Of a stretch of 64,000 bases of DNA, positions 61,370 through 64,000 are shown piece after piece (position 1 is the first letter of the stretch; each line of letters begins with the position of its first letter). The notes under the pieces were generated by a model. That model saw only the letters and a list, made by a program, of their open reading frames with translations, made no database searches and had not been told where the DNA came from. The stretch covers positions 106,242-170,241 of the forward strand of contig JXTB01000260.1 of assembly GCA_002914805.1 (NCBI GenBank), given 5' to 3'. Made by a program: the position numbers and the translations under genes. The stretch is from Parasponia andersonii (taxonomy: Eukaryota > Streptophyta > Magnoliopsida > Rosales > Cannabaceae).

Positions 61370-61770
61370 CTCGATTACTCTCCCGATAAATATGAGAAAT
61401 CACAAACTCCGTATTGGTAATGTAATTCAGAATTTTGATCTAAGCTAGCTATCAATGAATAGGAACTTTAAGAGATCTAGCCATCAAAAGCAAGATTATA
61501 TAAACCTAATCATTCTCAATCCATACACGGTTCCAACCATATCTCCAAGCAAACTCTATAACATGAATCATAATTGCTAGCTCTACCTCAAAAGTATATC
61601 CCACACCAAGCAGAATTGAAAATACCCACGAACAAAATCTATATGAGTATGAAAAACACCAGAGCATCCTGAGATTCCTGGGGCACTAAAAGCTGAACTA
61701 TCAATATTGACTTGAAACAAGCCACAATGAGGAAGACACCAAATGACCTTAACAATGTTGGAAGCCTTTC
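61370..61770 (-). pseudogene. LINE RNase H-domain remnant
   Basis: Phrases GLFQVNIDSSAFSAPGISGC near the start and VISHIYRESNRVFDLLAS near the end match plant LINE-type RNase H (K.N.DGS.....; ...H..RE.N..AD.LA). Interrupted and not functional. Confidence 0.7.
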
Positions 61771-62849
61771 TTGGCCTACCTTTAACTCGAAGTTACCTAA
61801 GAATGAGCAATTCAGTCATAGAGTTAAATATGGTATCAGAAATCAAAGATTTAATCTCACGAATTGACACAATAAAAGAACCAATACAACAGAAAATGTA
61901 GGCTTCTTATCCTTAAAAACTACTAAATTCTGAAGATGCCAAATGATCCAAAAAATAGAAATAAGACCGACTTGCCAAAATGATTGAAGTTGAGGGCTCA
62001 AAGAAGAGCATTGTGCTTGCGTCCAAAGATCTTAAACAATACCATCAAATCTAATCAAAAGCCAAAATATGGATGAAAAGGCTGACCAAAGCTGTCGAGC
62101 AAAAGGGCAAGTGAGAAATAAATGTGTTTCTGTTGAAGCTCTACAAAAATGATAATACAAAGGAAGCTGAAATCCACGAGTCATCAAAGATTCAGCAGTT
62201 GGTAGTTGATCGTGAAGAACTCACAAAAATAAATTCGACCGAGAAAGAGGTATGAACAAAGACCAAATCTAATGGCCTAATGGGAAATCTGAAGAACGAT
62301 CAGTAAGAGAAGAATATGCCCCCAAGTAAGAAATAATACCATCAAGAGAACCACTCCAAAAACCAAACAACATGACCACTAAGTAAACTGTCTCCGTAAT
62401 TAGAACTGCAATAGTAGGAAATTTACTAGAGCAGCCTGAAGGAAGAGCTCGACCTGTTTCAGTGATAAAATCTCCAACTACACTGTCTAAAGGAGGATCA
62501 AGATCTAATTCAGATAAAACCAAATTAATTAATGGAGAGTCCAACCAGTTGTCTATCCAAAACTTATCCTTAAAATGTCTGCCAACTAGCCATCACGACT
62601 CATTAGATAAATCAATACAAGAACGAAGTCCTAGCCAAATCAAAGATTTTCTCCGCCTAAGAACATCACCATTCCTTATAAAGAAATGAGCTTGGAAATA
62701 AGAAAACAAATCTAAATCAATAGTCAAGATCCTCCAAACAAATTTTTTCAAGAGAGCCTTATCATAGGACAACAACAAATCTTCCAAGAAATTTGTACCA
62801 ATTTCTTATGCAAAATTGACTTCGACCAGATAAAATTTCTAATTACCAA

Positions 62850-63480
62850 AGTCAATTTTTGCAAAAAAGAAGTGGACCATTTATAAATTTGAAAAGAATG
62901 AATAAGTAAACTATAAATAACCCAATCAACTAAAGCAATCTGACCAACCATAGAGAGAGATAAACCCATCCAACACCATAATCTAGCTATAATTAAGTCC
63001 AACTAAGGAATCAACCAACGCTATTTAGGAGCATCAACAAATAGAGGAATACCTAGATACTATAATGAATCTCCCCCTCTCTTCATGCCATAAATAGAGA
63101 GTAAATCTCTGATTTGGGTAAAGGAGAAACCCATATTAAAATAAACATGTGATTTTTCCCAGTTTACCAGTAGACTTGAAAGACTTCCATAAAGCTTAAA
63201 TGCACACTGAATTGCCCTTATATTTTAGAAAAAGCTCTACAGAAAATAAAAATATCATCTGCATATAGAAAATGAGTTAAAGTATCTTTATGTATTGGTG
63301 GAGAGATAGAGTCAATGATTCCAGAATGAAAGAGATGGCACAAATATCTACTCAAGAAATCTTTAGCTAGACAAAAAAGAAGCGGAGACAAATGGTCCCC
63401 TTGTCTAACTCCCCGAGAACATGAAAAGTATCCCTTTAGAGAATAATTAATAAGAATAGAAATGCGAGCAAATCTAAAAA
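62850..63480 (-). pseudogene. LINE reverse transcriptase core remnant
   Basis: Contains SRGVRQGDHLSPLLF, HFLYADDIFIFCRAF and LVNWEKSHVYF, matching RT motifs that lie around and after the catalytic YADD. The earlier RT motifs are missing. Confidence 0.85.
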
Positions 63481-63554
63481 TTTCTATGATCCAAAAACTT
63501 CTGAAGCAAGAATAAAATCACTACCCATTATACGCCAACAAGTATGATAAACCT

Positions 63555-63971
63555 TCAAGTGTAACTATTCAGACCTAGAGCATTATTAGGATCTAAATCA
63601 AACATCGTGTCACAAATTTCTTGATATGAAGTAAGACCAATCAAAAGAAGAGGATGATGATCATAACACAATCGGGTTAGTGTAGTATAGGTCAAATTGT
63701 ACCAGAGATCAACAAAACCAGAAGAACATAAAAAACTATCCAAATGAGATAGAACCAGACTTCTTGCTCCTTTGCCTATACGAGTATAAAATGACCCCTG
63801 AGTGTCCAAATCAACAAGAGAAGAGGTAGCCAGAAAAGCAGCAAAATTAAAATAAGAAGTGGAATGGGTAATACCAGTAGTCTCATGAGAACTTAGAACT
63901 ACATTAAAATCCTTAATAACACTCCAGATAAGTCCAAAGGTCTTTCCTAGAGGAAGTAGATTAGGCATCAT
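63555..63971 (-). pseudogene. LINE ORF2 endonuclease-domain remnant
   Basis: The 138-residue frame contains DFNVVLSSHETTG, LVDLDTQGSFYT and the end CYDHHPLLL, corresponding to the GDFN, TW and SDH landmarks of APE-type endonucleases of plant LINEs. The usual Gly before DFN reads Lys, and the usual Ser before DH reads Tyr, so catalytic activity is unlikely. Confidence 0.8.
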
Positions 63972-64000
63972 AAACCAAAGAGAGACAAGTTGTTACAGAA

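Larger units (their letters stand above)
61112..64000 (-). mobile_element. Degenerate LINE (L1-type with RNase H), 5' end outside window
   Basis: On the minus strand the element carries, in order, an endonuclease region (63971-63555), RT motifs (RGVRQGD at about 63393-63413, FLYADD at about 63254-63273, VNWEKS near 63160), the post-RT region (RNFIWSK near 62840), zf-RVT (FLWVLHDQLPT near 62210 and HLFLTCPFARQLW near 62110), an RNase H-like region (about 61760-61370) and a 3' tail with a poly(A) run at 61120-61112. This is the layout of plant L1 LINEs with RNase H. The spacing between endonuclease and RT core is far too short, so the N-terminal part of RT is deleted. Several stops and frame changes show it is inactive. 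It inserted into the 156-bp array. Confidence 0.85.

Overview
The window is nuclear DNA of a flowering plant, a core eudicot and probably a rosid. The evidence is AT-rich intergenic DNA with long (TA)n tracts, short GT-AG introns, a DYW-type PPR gene, a WAT1/UMAMIT transporter, an EAR-motif C2H2 zinc-finger gene, and plant-type CACTA, hAT, Ty3/gypsy and RNase H-bearing LINE sequences. I cannot name the species. One ambiguous base (n) lies at 2368.

Layout. 1-4.7 kb: a fossil gypsy-type LTR followed by a non-autonomous CACTA element. 4.7-5.6 kb: an intronless ZAT11-like C2H2 repressor gene (+) with a W-box cluster and a TATA box. 5.6-19.2 kb: about 13.5 kb without a convincing protein gene. It holds a hAT MITE with an internal 240-bp duplication, a MITE sitting inside a (TA)n tract, a solo LTR with a 5-bp target-site duplication, a G-box-rich promoter-like stretch and a 62-bp minisatellite. 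19.3-47.4 kb is the gene-rich core: a 54-codon membrane microprotein gene (-), a DYW PPR gene (+) sharing its promoter region, a tRNA-Cys-like sequence with a GCT anticodon, ELP1 (-), a large ZFC3H1-like zinc-finger gene (-) and a WAT1-related transporter gene (-). 49.7-54.6 kb: a broken gypsy-type LTR cluster containing a 117-bp inverted repeat. 56.2-61.1 kb: a tandem 2-kb duplication carrying 107-bp repeats, then a 156-bp tandem array. 61.1-64 kb: a LINE (-) with endonuclease, reverse transcriptase, zf-RVT and RNase H remains, inserted into the 156-bp array.

The exon structures of ELP1 (5 exons, 1317 aa), the ZFC3H1-like gene (11 exons, 1718 aa), the WAT1 gene (7 exons, 370 aa) and the microprotein gene (2 exons, 54 aa) were worked out by hand. 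They stay in frame across every GT-AG junction. From memory, the PPR, ZFC3H1-like and WAT1 genes resemble Arabidopsis At2g39620, At2g39580 and At2g39510, which would make this a conserved microsynteny block.

These are unrelated housekeeping and regulatory genes (organelle RNA editing, tRNA wobble modification, nuclear RNA surveillance, transport, stress transcription) and not one pathway. I found no new multi-gene system. The most unusual items are the anticodon-altered tRNA-Cys-like sequence, the microprotein gene with a microsatellite at its splice donor, the interrupted satellite-like arrays and the hairpin-forming LTR remnant.
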